Shown here: positions 55,271-64,000 of the stretch, in pieces
How the letters are laid out: the number at the start of each line of letters is the position of its first letter
Position numbering within the stretch: position 1 is the stretch's first letter
DNA from: Bacteroidota bacterium
GTDB lineage: Bacteria > Bacteroidota > Bacteroidia > Bacteroidales > F082
Direction of reading: 5' to 3'
Assembly: GCA_016845175.1 (NCBI GenBank)
Contig: JAERTD010000077.1
Location: 62,001-126,000 of the forward strand
Length of the DNA: 64,000 bases
Notes under the pieces: generated by a model
Seen by the model: the letters and a program-made list of their open reading frames with translations, nothing else
The model's database searches: none
What the model was told of the DNA's origin: nothing
Made by a program: the position numbers and the translations under genes

Positions 55271-56110
55271 ATGAATAAATTATTATCAGCTCCATTGATG
55301 AGCGGGTTTAGCCTAATTCTCTTTTTTTCAATGCAGCTTAACGCACAAAAAAAGATTGAACTGGAATACAATTTAAAGCAAGGACAGTTATACGATTACC
55401 AAATTGAGGTTGATCAGGACATCTCATTTAAAGCCAACGAACAAACCATGACTCTGGATCAACTCATGAAATTTGGCACCACAGCTGAAGTAGTCCATAC
55501 CAGTAATGATTCCATTAGCATTCAAACCACCATCGAGCATATTGAGTCACGCCAGGGGATTTTTGGGATGGAACTCATTTACATATCAGACGATACAACA
55601 ACCCATACCGGGATGGCAGCACAAATGGCCATGGCCATGAACCAATTAATCAAGGCCTCATATACCACCAGCATTGACAATAAAGGAAATGTTATCCATA
55701 TGGATTTCAGCCAATTGGTTGCCAATAATGATGTGGCAGGAAATCTAAATACTGGCAATAATTTTGGTCTCTATCCAAAGAGGAAGGTAGCCGTTGGAGA
55801 CAGCTGGGAGCAAGACCTGGTACCATTGGAAGGTAGTGATATGAAAACCCATGCTACCTATACTTTGAAGTCATTCACGGGTAAAAAGGCTGTGTTAGGT
55901 TTCGAAGGCGTATTGAGAGCCAATGATATAAACGGGGAGGATATGAAACTGGAAGGCACCCAAAGTGGTGAACTGATCGTTGATCGCAAAACAGGGTGGT
56001 TAATCTCATCAATCATCGAACAGGAAGTTGAAATGGAGATGGAAAAAGATGGGATGAAGTTTCCTGCCACCATTAGTGGTACTGTAAGCATCACCTCCTC
56101 AGAAAAGTAA
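55271..56110 (+). CDS. Secreted DUF6263-like protein
   Basis: A 279-residue protein with a signal peptide ending MQLNAQ. It is mostly beta-strand, with LEYNLKQGQLYDYQIEVDQDISF at the start, a hydrophobic helix with methionine (GMAAQMAMAMNQL) in the middle, and VGDSWEQDLVPLEGSDM and SGELIVDRKTGWLISS near the end. This looks like DUF6263. Function unknown. It starts 23 bases after dnaB but is likely an independent secreted protein. Confidence 0.75.
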   Translation: MNKLLSAPLMSGFSLILFFSMQLNAQKKIELEYNLKQGQLYDYQIEVDQDISFKANEQTMTLDQLMKFGTTAEVVHTSNDSISIQTTIEHIESRQGIFGMELIYISDDTTTHTGMAAQMAMAMNQLIKASYTTSIDNKGNVIHMDFSQLVANNDVAGNLNTGNNFGLYPKRKVAVGDSWEQDLVPLEGSDMKTHATYTLKSFTGKKAVLGFEGVLRANDINGEDMKLEGTQSGELIVDRKTGWLISSIIEQEVEMEMEKDGMKFPATISGTVSITSSEK

Positions 56111-56126
56111 CAAAGGTTTACAGCAT

Positions 56127-56158
56127 AAAAAAAGGGGTGCCAATGGCACCCCTTTTTA
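56127..56158. terminator. Bidirectional terminator between the DUF6263 gene and sucC
   Basis: GGGGTGCC and GGCACCCC pair around AAT, with A-tract and T-tract on the two sides, serving the convergent genes. Confidence 0.92.
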
Positions 56159-56172
56159 TTTTCCTGCTTGGT

Positions 56173-57360
56173 TTATAACACACTGTTAACCAACTCTGCT
56201 GCCTCCTGTAAGGCTATGGCGGAATGTACTTTCAAACCAGATTCATCTATGAGTACCTTTGCTTCTTCAGCATTGGTTCCTTGCAGACGGACGATAATTG
56301 GAATATTAATGTCTCCAATATTATTATAAGCATCCACAATTCCCTGCGCTACACGATCACATCTTACGATACCACCAAAAATATTCACCAAAATGGCTTT
56401 CACATTGGGATCTTTAAGAATGATGCGAAAGGCTTCTTCCACGCGTTTGGCATCTGCTGTACCTCCTACATCAAGGAAGTTGGCAGGGTCACCACCAGAC
56501 ATTTTAATCATGTCCATGGTGGCCATGGCCAATCCAGCTCCATTTACCATACAGCCCACATTTCCATCGAGTTTTACAAAATTGAGGTCAAAGCGACCGG
56601 CCTCAACTTCAAAGGGATCTTCCTCATCAAAATCACGTAAAGCTGCAATATCTTTATGACGGAACAGGGCATTGTCATCAATGACCACTTTGGCATCCGC
56701 GGCAAAAACTTTGCCATCAGCAGCCTTTATCACCGGGTTTATTTCAAATAAGCTTGAGTCAGCACCCACATAGGCATTATATAATGCTGTGGAAAATCTC
56801 AGCATTTCTTTGAAAGCGACACCGCTCAAGCCTAAGTTGAAAGCTATTCTTCTGGCCTGGAAACCCGTTAATCCAACTTTCGGGTCGATCAGCTCTGTAA
56901 AAATCTCTTCAGGTGTTTCCTCGGCAACAGCTTCAATATCCATACCTCCACGGGGTGAATACATGACCATGTTTTTTCCTTCATCCCTGTTGAGAAGAAT
57001 GCTCATATAATACTCTTCTACTTTTTCAGGCCCAGGATAATAAATATTTTGTTCGATTAGGATCCTTCTTACCAGTTTTCCTTCTGCTTTGGTTTGAGGT
57101 GTGACCAGCATCATGCCGATTATATCATCTGCGTACTGACGAACCTCATCAAGGCTTTTGGCAATTTTCACGCCACCGCCTTTTCCGCGTCCACCTGCGT
57201 GAATTTGAGCTTTGACAGCCCATTTATCCGACCCGGTTTTCTTTTGTATTTCTTTGGCAGCTTCAACAGCCTCATCGGGTGATGTGGCTACAATGCTCAT
57301 AGGGACAGCAACTCCGTACCCTTTCAGGATGGATTTACCCTGATATTCGTGTAAGTTCAT
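56173..57360 (-). CDS. sucC: Succinyl-CoA ligase (ADP-forming) beta subunit
   Basis: A 395-residue ATP-grasp protein of standard size. It starts [19 protein letters not shown], has [16 protein letters not shown] (nucleotide loop), [14 protein letters not shown] and [14 protein letters not shown], and the C-terminal CoA-facing domain [18 protein letters not shown]. With the alpha subunit, whose gene is not in the window, it makes succinate and ATP in the TCA cycle. Confidence 0.97.
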   Translation of the reverse strand: MNLHEYQGKSILKGYGVAVPMSIVATSPDEAVEAAKEIQKKTGSDKWAVKAQIHAGGRGKGGGVKIAKSLDEVRQYADDIIGMMLVTPQTKAEGKLVRRILIEQNIYYPGPEKVEEYYMSILLNRDEGKNMVMYSPRGGMDIEAVAEETPEEIFTELIDPKVGLTGFQARRIAFNLGLSGVAFKEMLRFSTALYNAYVGADSSLFEINPVIKAADGKVFAADAKVVIDDNALFRHKDIAALRDFDEEDPFEVEAGRFDLNFVKLDGNVGCMVNGAGLAMATMDMIKMSGGDPANFLDVGGTADAKRVEEAFRIILKDPNVKAILVNIFGGIVRCDRVAQGIVDAYNNIGDINIPIIVRLQGTNAEEAKVLIDESGLKVHSAIALQEAAELVNSVL

Positions 57361-57391
57361 ATGAGTTATTTAATCAAAGGTTTGAAGGTCT

Positions 57392-57399
57392 CAAAAATA
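57392..57399 (-). promoter_or_regulatory. Putative -7 element for sucC
   Basis: The minus strand reads TATTTTTG 31 bases before the ATG. No -33 box at the expected distance is convincing. Confidence 0.35.
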
Positions 57400-57586
57400 G
57401 AACAAATATCATTATCAGTCCACCCTTGCCAAAGATATATCTTGATATTTAAATATCTAGATGATCTGACTATCAGTAATGCGAAGTAATCTCCATTTCT
57501 TATACCAGCATTAACTATGGAAAAAGACATATGAGATGGTCATATATTATAGGCATCCTTGCCCATTCTCATCCTATTTCATTTAC

Positions 57587-57594
57587 TATCTTTG
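57587..57594 (+). promoter_or_regulatory. Putative -7 element for lolD
   Basis: TATCTTTG (TAnnTTTG) lies 18 bases before the lolD ATG and supports the ATG at 57613 over an earlier TTG at 57559. Confidence 0.5.
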
Positions 57595-57612
57595 CCGTCG
57601 CAACCCGCACGT

Positions 57613-58275
57613 ATGTTAATAGCCAAGAATATAATTAAATCCTACGGACAGGTAAGTGTTTTAAAGGGCATCAATCTGGAAGTAGAAAAATCTGAAGTCG
57701 TTTCAATAGTAGGCAGTTCTGGAGCTGGCAAATCAACATTGCTTCAGATTCTCGGAACCATTGAAAAAGCAGATCAGGGGATTATAAATATTGATGGTCG
57801 AGATTTAAGCCTCCTTAATGATAAGGAACTATCAGCTTTTAGGAATAAGTCCATAGGTTTTGTTTTCCAGTTTCATCATTTATTACCCGAATTCAATGCA
57901 CTGGAAAACATCTGTATTCCAGCCTATATTGCGCAGAAATCAACAAAGGAAGCCGAAAAAGAAGCCCGTCACTTGCTTGACTTGTTACAGCTTAGCGATC
58001 GCACTACCCACAAACCCTCCGAACTTTCCGGTGGAGAACAACAACGTGTAGCTATTGCCCGAGCCTTAATAAACAAACCGGCGGTGGTGCTGGCTGATGA
58101 GCCTTCGGGAAATCTCGATTCTCAGGCTTCTGATATCTTACATCAGTTGTTTTTCAAACTTCGCGATGACTTGAAACAGACTTTTGTAATTGTCACACAC
58201 AATAAATCATTGGCGAATATGGCAGATAGAAAACTCAGCATCGTCGATGGACTTATCGCCACAGAAAATAATTGA
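57613..58275 (+). CDS. lolD: LolD-like ABC transporter ATPase
   Basis: A 220-residue ATPase. The Walker A motif is GSSGAGKST, the signature [15 protein letters not shown], and Walker [14 protein letters not shown]. The shape and length match LolD and related MacB-type ATPases that power lipoprotein release or extrusion; the partner permease is not next to it. The TPR-type gene starts 38 bases after the stop, so the two are probably co-transcribed. Confidence 0.85.
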   Translation: MLIAKNIIKSYGQVSVLKGINLEVEKSEVVSIVGSSGAGKSTLLQILGTIEKADQGIINIDGRDLSLLNDKELSAFRNKSIGFVFQFHHLLPEFNALENICIPAYIAQKSTKEAEKEARHLLDLLQLSDRTTHKPSELSGGEQQRVAIARALINKPAVVLADEPSGNLDSQASDILHQLFFKLRDDLKQTFVIVTHNKSLANMADRKLSIVDGLIATENN

Positions 58276-58313
58276 GGCAGAAACCCGTTAATACCACAAA
58301 TGAGGCCTGTGAA

Positions 58314-61007
58314 ATGACCGATACCCCTACTATAAAATACAAGCAACTTCTGTTAAAAACCCTTCTTGGATTCCTTTTGGTTGTGATGGCACTTCCCATG
58401 ATGGCCCAGCAGGCCAAGACCTATGATGAAGCTATCATCCTGGCAGATAAGCAATTTGAGAAACAGTATTACCTGGATGCCAAAGCCTATTATCAAATGG
58501 CTTTACGCTTTAAACCAAAGGACGAATATGCCACTGCTCAGATTGGTGTCATAGTCCAGAAAATGAGAGAGAATATTGCATTGGAAGAAGCTTATTATGA
58601 GATCATTGACCTCGCTGATGTGCTGTATGAAGAAAAGGCATTTGATAAAGCACTAGAGCAGTATAAAAAAGCGCTGGAAGTATTGCCTGATGATGAGTAT
58701 GCACGCAAACAAATGGATAGCATTCTCAAATCCAAAGCAGAGGATCAGGAGAAAAATGAAGCTTTCAGCAGGGCATTGGAGGGTGGTAAACGGTTTATGG
58801 TTACCCAGCAATACGATCAGGCTATTGCTTCATTTGAGATGGCTTTAACCCTATATCCGAGTCATCAGATTGTTACCGACCTCATGGAACAATCCAGGCT
58901 TTTGCAAGTGGAATACAACAGTAAGAAAAAGGCCTTTGATGAACAAGTTGAACAGGCCGAGCGCTATGTTCTGGTCAAGGATTACAGTGGGGCACTCAGC
59001 CACTATGAAAAGGCCTCTGACTTATTCCCCGATGACATTTATGTAAATGATAAAATTGCGGAATACACCCCTCTGGCTGTAAAACAGAAAACCTATCAAA
59101 TTAAATTGGGTGCAGCAGATGAGTTATATATGGAAAAGGATTTCAATGGGGCAAGAGAAAAATATCAGGAAGCCTCTGCTTTATGGCCTGAAGATCCCTA
59201 CCCATCAGATATGATCAGCCGTATTGAAGAGCAACTAGCTCTTCAACGACAGGATCTGGATAAGAATTACCAGCGCTCACTTACAGCTGCCGATAGTTTG
59301 TTGGAATTGCAAGCCTATACCCAGGCTAAAGGTGAATACAATCTTGCTCTTACTCTTAAACCTGGCTCTTCATATCCAGAAGAAAAGATCAGAGAAATAG
59401 AAGCTCATTTTGCAGCGGAGCGAATGGCCCAGGAATCTGAATATCAGGATATCGTAACATTTGGCGATAGCCTTTTCCAGGCCAGAGATTATGATTTAGC
59501 TTCAAGCACCTATCAGCAGGCATTGGCCATAAGACCTGACGATGCCTACCCTGCTGAACAGTTGGTAAAGATTGATGAGCAATTGGCAATTCTAGCGGCA
59601 GCACTGAAAAAAGACAAGCAATACAATGCTTTAATTACTGAAGCTGACCAATTGATGAGCAGCAAGCAATACGAAAGTGCTATTATAAAATATAATGAGG
59701 CACAAACCCTTAAGCCCGAAGAAACCTATGCAGCCGCACAGATTGTTGCCATTCAGGAAATGATAGCCAATGCTGAAAAACAGGCAGCCATTGATAAAGC
59801 CTATGATCAGCAATTATTACTGGCCCAACGCTTTTTACAGGATGACAAGCTGGATCAATCCAAATCTGCTTATGAGGAAGCCCTGACCATCAAACCATTT
59901 GAGGTAGAGCCCAAGAATCAGATCGCCTATATCGACAGCTTGCAATTGGATCGCATACAGAAGGCAGAAATAGACAGGAAGTATGTAGCTTTTGTTAAGA
60001 AAGGGGATTCTTTACAGCAATTGGAAATCTATGCAGAAGCTATAGTGGCCTTTGAGGCCGCTTCAGAAATAAAACCTAATGAAGCGGAGGCCAAACAAAA
60101 AATTGCGGGCGTTAAGGCTATCCAGGATCAGATTGCTGCGGCCGAAGCAGCCCAAAAGGCCTATGACAAGGCTATTCGCGAAGGAGATCAGTATTTCACT
60201 GACAAGAGTTACGAACTTGCGAAAACTTCCTATCAGGATGCCAAAAGAGCCAAGCCTGAGGAATCCTATCCAGTGGAGCGCATAGCGGCCATAGATGTAT
60301 TATTGGAACAGTTGGCAGCAGAGCGCCAACAACGGTATACCGAAGCCATTGCCAAGGCTGATGCCTTTTTTGATGTGAACAAGCATCAGGAAGCTTTGTT
60401 GGAATATAAAATTGCCTTAAGCATCAAACCAAAAGAAAGCCATCCTCAGCAGCGCATTGAAGCCTGTAATGTAGTACTTGCTGAAAAAATGAGAAAAATA
60501 AAGGGTGAATATGACCTGGCCGTGATAGAAGCAGATAAATTGTATGCCGCAAAGGTTTTTGACAAAGCCATAAAGGGTTACCAAAAAGCTGAAACCATTA
60601 AGCCTGATGAAACTTATCCATCTGAAATGATTGGCACCATCACCCGTTATATTGAGGAAAACGCCATCACGGATATTATTGATACGGCCCTCATTATCAA
60701 TTCTGGCGTTACCGAACGCTTTGATTTTGATCCCATCCCAATTAAAGTAAGGAAATCCAACTATGTGCTGGTTCAGGCCCGCAGCACCGACGGCAGTCCC
60801 TTTAAAATCATATTTACCTATGGTAGTGAGAAGGGTAAAAATGGAGGTTTTGTAGTCCAGGTTCCTGAAGAAGAAGACTTCAATGATTTTATAATCCGTG
60901 TGGGCAACCAATATAAATGGTTCTCTGAGGACAACAATTGGATCAGTATTTATCCTGAAAACGGCAATATTGAGATTAAACTCGTTCGCATTTCCAAAAT
61001 TCAGTAA
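58314..61007 (+). CDS. Long helical-repeat (TPR-like) protein, secreted
   Basis: With the ATG at 58314 the protein has 897 residues. A hydrophobic signal (KTLLGFLLVVMALPMMAQQ) is followed by 13 tandem units of 55-60 residues. Each has the pattern of a TPR pair: ADxLYxxKxYxxAIxxYxxAlxIKPxExYPxxxI, for example YDQAIASFEMALTLYP and YESAIIKYNEAQTLKP. The linker helices EEQLA or AIQEM recur between units. A non-repeat C-terminal beta domain of about 110 residues (DFDPIPIKVRKSNYVLVQARS) ends the protein. Likely an envelope scaffold; the partner is unknown. Confidence 0.8.
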   Translation: MTDTPTIKYKQLLLKTLLGFLLVVMALPMMAQQAKTYDEAIILADKQFEKQYYLDAKAYYQMALRFKPKDEYATAQIGVIVQKMRENIALEEAYYEIIDLADVLYEEKAFDKALEQYKKALEVLPDDEYARKQMDSILKSKAEDQEKNEAFSRALEGGKRFMVTQQYDQAIASFEMALTLYPSHQIVTDLMEQSRLLQVEYNSKKKAFDEQVEQAERYVLVKDYSGALSHYEKASDLFPDDIYVNDKIAEYTPLAVKQKTYQIKLGAADELYMEKDFNGAREKYQEASALWPEDPYPSDMISRIEEQLALQRQDLDKNYQRSLTAADSLLELQAYTQAKGEYNLALTLKPGSSYPEEKIREIEAHFAAERMAQESEYQDIVTFGDSLFQARDYDLASSTYQQALAIRPDDAYPAEQLVKIDEQLAILAAALKKDKQYNALITEADQLMSSKQYESAIIKYNEAQTLKPEETYAAAQIVAIQEMIANAEKQAAIDKAYDQQLLLAQRFLQDDKLDQSKSAYEEALTIKPFEVEPKNQIAYIDSLQLDRIQKAEIDRKYVAFVKKGDSLQQLEIYAEAIVAFEAASEIKPNEAEAKQKIAGVKAIQDQIAAAEAAQKAYDKAIREGDQYFTDKSYELAKTSYQDAKRAKPEESYPVERIAAIDVLLEQLAAERQQRYTEAIAKADAFFDVNKHQEALLEYKIALSIKPKESHPQQRIEACNVVLAEKMRKIKGEYDLAVIEADKLYAAKVFDKAIKGYQKAETIKPDETYPSEMIGTITRYIEENAITDIIDTALIINSGVTERFDFDPIPIKVRKSNYVLVQARSTDGSPFKIIFTYGSEKGKNGGFVVQVPEEEDFNDFIIRVGNQYKWFSEDNNWISIYPENGNIEIKLVRISKIQ

Positions 61008-61017
61008 GCCAGGCATA

Positions 61018-61332
61018 ATGAACAAAGCAGAGCTATTGAATGTGAGCAGACAAACCAGTGGAGATGAGAATCTTAAGAGATTGATTTCTGATGTTGATCG
61101 TCTGCTTGGAAAAGAGGCTAAAGACATCGAATTATTGTTCCTAAGAGCCTCACTGCACCAACGCATACAACTTCTGGGTAAAGCCATTAACGATTACCAG
61201 AGGATTCTCACACTGGAACCTGAAAATCAAAAGGCAAAGGTTCAGCGAGACAGCTTACAATCTATCCTACATTACAATAACACAGACATTTACGCCAGTC
61301 CGAACACTAATTTTGACCCATGGCTGGATTAG
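61018..61332 (+). CDS. Small single-TPR protein
   Basis: A 104-residue soluble protein starting at the ATG 61018, ten bases after the long repeat gene. It has one TPR-like hairpin (IELLFLRASLHQRIQLLGKAIND and YQRILTLEPENQKAKVQRDSL). The end is polar. Probably co-translated with the repeat protein and possibly its partner. Confidence 0.7.
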   Translation: MNKAELLNVSRQTSGDENLKRLISDVDRLLGKEAKDIELLFLRASLHQRIQLLGKAINDYQRILTLEPENQKAKVQRDSLQSILHYNNTDIYASPNTNFDPWLD

Positions 61333-61454
61333 AGTTAAGGTCCACTCGTATCATTTTCTTATTTTTGCCCCACCCCACCACAACAATTGACTTTTGGCAA
61401 ACACCTTTTTTGCATAAAGGTTGTCATTAATTGAGGTTTATTAATAAAGAATAC

Positions 61455-62936
61455 ATGGGCATGCGAGATTTGAAACAACATTTTGCTTCGTTTAGAAAAA
61501 ACATCATAGGTGATGATCTTTGGTTTGAGACTCCTTATGGGAAAAAGAAAATGATCTATGCCGACTGGATTGCCAGCGGACGCCTGTACAAACCCATTGA
61601 GGATAAGATGCGTACAGTACTGGGCCCTTATGTTGCCAACACACATACAGAAACCACTGAGAGTGGCACCATGATGACTAAAGCTTATGAATATGCACAC
61701 AAAACCATCAAAGAACACGTCAATGCCAATGAAGATGATGTAATCATCACCGCAGGATTTGGCATGACTGATGTCATCAACAAATTCCAGCGGATTCTGG
61801 GAATGAAAAACAACATCAACAAAGAAGAACAACCCATTGCATATCCTGAGGATAAACCGGTGGTGTTTATCACCCATATGGAACACCATTCTAACCACAC
61901 CTCATGGCTGGAAACCTATGCTGATGTGGTATTGCTCCATCCCGATGAAAACAATCTGGTCAAACCTGATGTACTAAGGGAAAAAATGAAGCTATACGCC
62001 GACCGGAAATTGAAAATAGGAGCATTCACATCTTGTTCAAATGTTACCGGAGTATTTCCACCATATTATGAGCTGGCTAAAATCATGCATGAAAATGACG
62101 GCTATGTATTCATGGATTTTGCAGGATCAGCTCCTTATGTTCCTATAGATATGCATCCTAAAAACCCTCTGGAAAGGCTGGACGCCGTAATGTTTTCACC
62201 TCATAAATTCCTGGGTGGCCCAGGTAGTTCGGGAGTTTTGATTTTTAATAAAGATCTTTATGATAATTCGGTACCCGATCATCCAGGTGGGGGAACTGTT
62301 GACTGGACCAATCCTTGGGGTGAGTACAAGTATATCGATGATATTGAAACCCGTGAGGATGGTGGCACCCCCGGGTTTATACAAGCCATTCGAGGTGCTA
62401 TGGCCATTAAGCTTAAAGATCAGCTGAATCCTGAGTTAATGGAAAAAAGGGAACAGCAGTTAGTAGCTCAGGCCTTTGAAGGATTTAGTAAGATCCCAGG
62501 CCTTAAGATTATGGCCGACAACGTCAAGCATCGGTTGGGAATTTTATCCTTCTATTTCGAAGAAAATAAGATCCATTACAATCTGGTTGTCAAATTATTG
62601 AACGATCGGTTTGGCATACAGGTCAGAGGAGGTTGTGCATGTGCAGGCACCTACGGACATTTCTTATTGGGTGTATCAAAGGAAGAATCCCAGCGAATTG
62701 TAGAGCAAATCAGCAGTGGTGACCTGACCAGTAAGCCAGGCTTTATCAGGGTTTCCTTACATCCTACCATGACAGATGAGGAACTCGATTTTATCATAGA
62801 TGCTGTGACTCAGATTGCTGAAAAACATGAGTTTTGGGCAGAGGATTATGCTTACGATTCTGCAACCAATGAGTTTTTTCACAAAACTTATGAAAAGGAT
62901 ATAAAGGGCCAACTCAATCAGTGGTTTGATATTTAG
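61455..62936 (+). CDS. Class V aminotransferase, cysteine desulfurase-like
   Basis: A 493-residue PLP enzyme. The PLP lysine is in MFSPHKFLGGPGSSGVL, with FITHMEHHSNHTSWLE and YVFMDFAGSAPYVPIDM around the cofactor aspartate. A cysteine-containing loop VRGGCACAGTYG lies near residue 395, in the region of the SufS/NifS sulfur loop, but at 493 residues it is longer than typical cysteine desulfurases. The reaction (cysteine desulfuration, kynureninase-like or selenocysteine lyase) is not settled. The ATG at 61455 is preferred to an upstream TTG. Confidence 0.8.
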   Translation: MGMRDLKQHFASFRKNIIGDDLWFETPYGKKKMIYADWIASGRLYKPIEDKMRTVLGPYVANTHTETTESGTMMTKAYEYAHKTIKEHVNANEDDVIITAGFGMTDVINKFQRILGMKNNINKEEQPIAYPEDKPVVFITHMEHHSNHTSWLETYADVVLLHPDENNLVKPDVLREKMKLYADRKLKIGAFTSCSNVTGVFPPYYELAKIMHENDGYVFMDFAGSAPYVPIDMHPKNPLERLDAVMFSPHKFLGGPGSSGVLIFNKDLYDNSVPDHPGGGTVDWTNPWGEYKYIDDIETREDGGTPGFIQAIRGAMAIKLKDQLNPELMEKREQQLVAQAFEGFSKIPGLKIMADNVKHRLGILSFYFEENKIHYNLVVKLLNDRFGIQVRGGCACAGTYGHFLLGVSKEESQRIVEQISSGDLTSKPGFIRVSLHPTMTDEELDFIIDAVTQIAEKHEFWAEDYAYDSATNEFFHKTYEKDIKGQLNQWFDI

Positions 62937-62995
62937 ACTGAGTTAGATAGTATATAAGGTTTTACTGAAGCGTAGTAAATTCAGTTGAGATTCTA

Positions 62996-63157
62996 TCAGA
63001 GCTTATCAGGAAAGACATACAGTATGGTTATAGCAATACCAAAGCCCACCAGGCTTAGCAAGCTAAAAAACCATCCTAAAATTCCTTTTTTCTTGATGAA
63101 CAAGAAAATACCCAGAATCAGACAGATCGCAGAAACAATAATCAGTGTTAAGGTCAT
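62996..63157 (-). CDS. Small two-helix membrane protein (53 residues)
   Basis: The frame encodes MTLTLIIVSAICLILGIFLF, then IKKKGILGWFFSLLSLVGFG and IAITILYVFPDKL. It would cross the membrane twice with a basic loop between. The reading frame ends cleanly at TGA. It lies between the aminotransferase gene (opposite strand) and the terminator of the last gene. Its conservation is unknown, but the pattern is clearly protein-like. Confidence 0.65.
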   Translation of the reverse strand: MTLTLIIVSAICLILGIFLFIKKKGILGWFFSLLSLVGFGIAITILYVFPDKL

Positions 63158-63231
63158 TTGTTGAGATTCAATGGTGTAAATCTAAGCAAAACCTGCTGAT
63201 ATCCTTAGTCAGTCCACACATTAATACTACA

Positions 63232-63265
63232 TAAAAAAAGCCGGACCCTTTGGGCCCGACTTTCA
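63232..63265 (-). terminator. Terminator after the last gene
   Basis: On the minus strand AGTCGGGCCC and GGGTCCGGCT pair around AAA with two G-U pairs, and seven T follow. Confidence 0.87.
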
Positions 63266-63312
63266 ATTTACAGGTTTCTTTCTGTGAGCTTACCTAAGCT
63301 ATTAATGTTTGA

Positions 63313-64000
63313 TTATAAGCTGAACTTATCAGTAAAAGAGCGGTTTTTCTGAACCAGTTGCACATAGTATTTACCATCTTGCTTGGCACTCATATCAATG
63401 GATATCTTGTATACAGACCCAATCATTTCAGCTTTTCCACTAAACACCTTATCTCCGAAATAATTATAGACCACTACTTTAGGTGCTCCTTCAGTTTTTA
63501 AAGTAAATTCCAGGTCTACAATTCCCTTACTGATGTTCATATCAAAGTCTTCAACCTCAAGTTTGTCTGGCTTGCTTTTAATACCGGCGTCGCGCATTTC
63601 TTTTTGGCTTACACCATGACAATCTTCATAGAATACGAAATCACCATCCCCATGAAAAAAAGCTTTATGCTTTGACCCTGAGGAAGGATGTGCCATATGG
63701 AACTCCATTTCTTTCAATTCTTTCAGGTCTTCGAGATGTTCCAATTCTTTAAGCTGCTCCAGCTCTTTTAAAACAATCACTTCTTTGATCTCCTCGATGG
63801 ATTCAAGTTCCTCCAGCATCACATTATTGGCCTCATCCAGATGGAGTTTGATAACCTTCATTTCTTTCTCCATGGCTTCCTTATCAAAATCGAAATCATG
63901 ATCGGCATCCATTTCCATGATAATATCATAGGTAACCTCATTATCATCAGCATCCTTTGAATGCCATACATTGTGGTGTCCACCTTTACTTTTCACAATC
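63313..64000 (-). CDS. C-terminal part of a protein with charged coiled-coil segment and sorting-type C-terminal domain, cut by window edge
   Basis: The frame is open to the right edge, so the N-terminus is outside. The visible part has an acidic segment (EMDADHDFDFDKEAM), a charged helix with a leucine-rich heptad-like pattern (LKELEQLKELEHLEDLKELKE) and a beta domain of about 80 residues (DLEFTLKTEGAPKVVVYNYFGD ... ISIDMSAKQDGKYYVQLVQ) that ends SFTDKFSL. This last domain resembles the type A sorting domain of the type IX secretion system. If so, the protein is secreted and surface-anchored. Its function is unknown. Confidence 0.65.
   Translation of the reverse strand, partial: IVKSKGGHHNVWHSKDADDNEVTYDIIMEMDADHDFDFDKEAMEKEMKVIKLHLDEANNVMLEELESIEEIKEVIVLKELEQLKELEHLEDLKELKEMEFHMAHPSSGSKHKAFFHGDGDFVFYEDCHGVSQKEMRDAGIKSKPDKLEVEDFDMNISKGIVDLEFTLKTEGAPKVVVYNYFGDKVFSGKAEMIGSVYKISIDMSAKQDGKYYVQLVQKNRSFTDKFSL

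Noticed and set aside
60898-61332. Longer 144-codon version of the small TPR gene
   Set aside because: The extra 40 codons lie inside the end of the repeat gene in another frame; the ATG at 61018 gives a clean protein.

Overview
This 64 kb window looks like an ordinary stretch of a Bacteroidota chromosome, probably a free-living, likely marine member of the Cytophagales or a neighbouring order. The evidence is moderate A+T content, almost no Shine-Dalgarno sequences, several promoters of the Bacteroidota type (-7 element TAnnTTTG), a short Bacteroidota primary sigma factor, the long-N-terminus GAPDH, a fused E1 alpha/beta oxo-acid dehydrogenase, LruC/DUF4842 and sorting-domain-type surface proteins, and a SPFH/PH-like/Arc mini-operon. 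I see no tRNA, rRNA, insertion sequence, prophage or CRISPR array. Both ends cut genes: a nucleotide-sugar enzyme on the left and a possible secreted sorting-domain protein on the right.

Layout. 1-4 kb: end of a polysaccharide-type dehydratase, a periplasmic protein of the family misnamed asparagine synthetase B, then a minus-strand nitric-oxide sensing cluster (H-NOX, hybrid histidine kinase, small PAS protein with four cysteines). 4.3-8.4 kb: a TlpA-like thioredoxin and a minus-strand nucleotide cluster (bifunctional nuclease, nucleoside transporter, thyA, folA). 8.8-15.6 kb: membrane pyrophosphatase, gcvP and a PLP-dependent sulfur amino-acid enzyme. 15.8-20.6 kb: minus-strand run DUF2279, phosphohexomutase, mltG, acetyltransferase, dapF, mostly envelope precursor and peptidoglycan genes. 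20.8-26.6 kb: HtrA protease, primary sigma factor, GAPDH, CTP synthase. 26.6-28.1 kb: SPFH, PH-like membrane protein and a 56-residue Arc-type regulator. 28.4-33.6 kb: yidC, TonB-dependent receptor (probably haem), truncated haemoglobin, Rrf2 regulator. 33.8-38.3 kb: ArsP_2-type metal exporter, APS/PAPS reductase, MATE exporter, PadR-PspC stress pair. 38.4-45.4 kb: small lipoprotein, E1 fusion, VWA protein, LpxR-like lipid A deacylase and an overlapping DUF493-crcB-unknown-acyP operon. 45.4-53.6 kb: lipoproteins, LruC protein, mnmD, a DnaQ-like exonuclease, a secreted hydrolase and a Cas4/Dna2-like nuclease. 53.7-64 kb: dnaB, DUF6263 protein, sucC, lolD with a long helical-repeat protein, a class V aminotransferase, a small membrane protein and the truncated last gene.

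The most interesting items are: the H-NOX/kinase/PAS-Cys operon together with a truncated globin and a Cys-containing Rrf2 regulator (haem and NO biology); a perfect inverted repeat that includes the start codon of the VWA gene; a perfect PadR-type operator lying on a probably leaderless promoter; a LpxR homologue that begins like a lipoprotein; a free-standing nuclease with the four cysteines of a Cas4-type iron-sulfur cluster; and a 13-unit repeat protein linked to LolD. Gene starts were moved inward where an ATG fitted the family or promoter better than an upstream TTG or GTG.
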